Shown here: positions 63,896 to 64,000 of the stretch, piece after piece
Numbering within the stretch: the first letter of the stretch is position 1
Layout: each line of letters begins with the position of its first letter
Source: Patiria miniata
Taxonomy: Eukaryota > Echinodermata > Asteroidea > Valvatida > Asterinidae
Direction of reading: 5' to 3'
NCBI RefSeq assembly: GCF_015706575.1
Contig: NW_024037060.1
Coordinates: 69,501 to 133,500 of the forward strand
Length of the DNA stretch: 64,000 nucleotides
Notes under the pieces: model-generated
The model's database searches: none
Told to the model about the DNA's origin: nothing
Seen by the model: the letters and a program-made list of their open reading frames with translations, nothing else
Translations under genes and position numbers: made by a program

Positions 63896-64000
63896 AAAAA
63901 GTACAAAAATTAATTTAAAAAATAAATAAATAAATTAAATAAAATAAAAAACAAACACAATATGCATTCCACTCTTCTTTACCAACTTGTAAACACTAAA

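Larger units (their letters stand above)
59015..64000 (+). other. SNX4 intron 6, running off the window
   Basis: No further SNX4 exon was found. It contains a 193-bp MITE (59140-59332), G runs (60227-60237, 61566-61578), dense TACATGTA words and a GAGTAC-repeat transposon end at 63565. Frames such as 61082-61408 or 62107-62340 match nothing known. Confidence 0.55.

Overview
The window is animal nuclear DNA: AT-rich, with long introns, GT-AG splicing and dense transposon debris. The four recognisable genes are bilaterian orthologues. A TGFBR2-type receptor and frequent AGGCCTA words point to a marine invertebrate deuterostome, most likely an echinoderm. The phylum is an inference; no species can be read from the sequence.

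Layout. (1) 182-4449, minus strand: exons 1-4 of a JAZF1 orthologue; its last exon lies left of the window. (2) 4450-5523: a divergent promoter region carrying a 478-bp hAT-type insertion. (3) 5797-16110, plus strand: a complete mitochondrial ATP synthase c-subunit gene (ATP5MC family, 158 codons, four coding exons). Its 8.9-kb second intron is packed with nested DNA transposons. (4) 16111-21886: a long 3' UTR, then a convergent intergenic region. (5) 21887-35281, minus strand: a complete TGF-beta receptor type II gene (six coding exons, 621 codons). The signal-peptide exon sits 7.9 kb upstream of the ectodomain exon. (6) 35282-37816: a head-to-head intergenic region with transposon remnants. 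(7) 37817 to beyond 59014, plus strand: the first six coding exons of an SNX4 orthologue (N-terminus, whole PX domain, start of the BAR region). The BAR exons lie off the right edge. All reading frames were checked by exon phase; every junction joins in frame.

The four genes have unrelated jobs: a zinc-finger cofactor, the F1Fo rotor, a TGF-beta receptor kinase and an endosomal sorting nexin. I see no operon-like logic beyond two divergent gene pairs, JAZF1/ATP5MC and TGFBR2/SNX4.

The richest signal is the mobile-element record. Many element boundaries can be set to the base from terminal inverted repeats plus target-site duplications (TSDs). There are hAT-type insertions with perfect 8-bp TSDs (4625-5102, 7405-8130, 7557-7901, 8850-11193). 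Two families have 6-bp TSDs (144-bp copies at 8420 and 17370; an 811-bp element at 10128). Two families beginning TAG have 9-bp TSDs (488 bp at 40164; 61-69 bp at 39316 and 41587). Several have TA target sites (1901, 13518, 46619, 49709, 55054). Two nests are three levels deep: 5950-8387 and 39908-42157. The second holds a giant hairpin whose loop is a 64-base C run. I found no transposase gene, no CRISPR, no intact tRNA or rRNA, and no retroviral or Polinton-like element.
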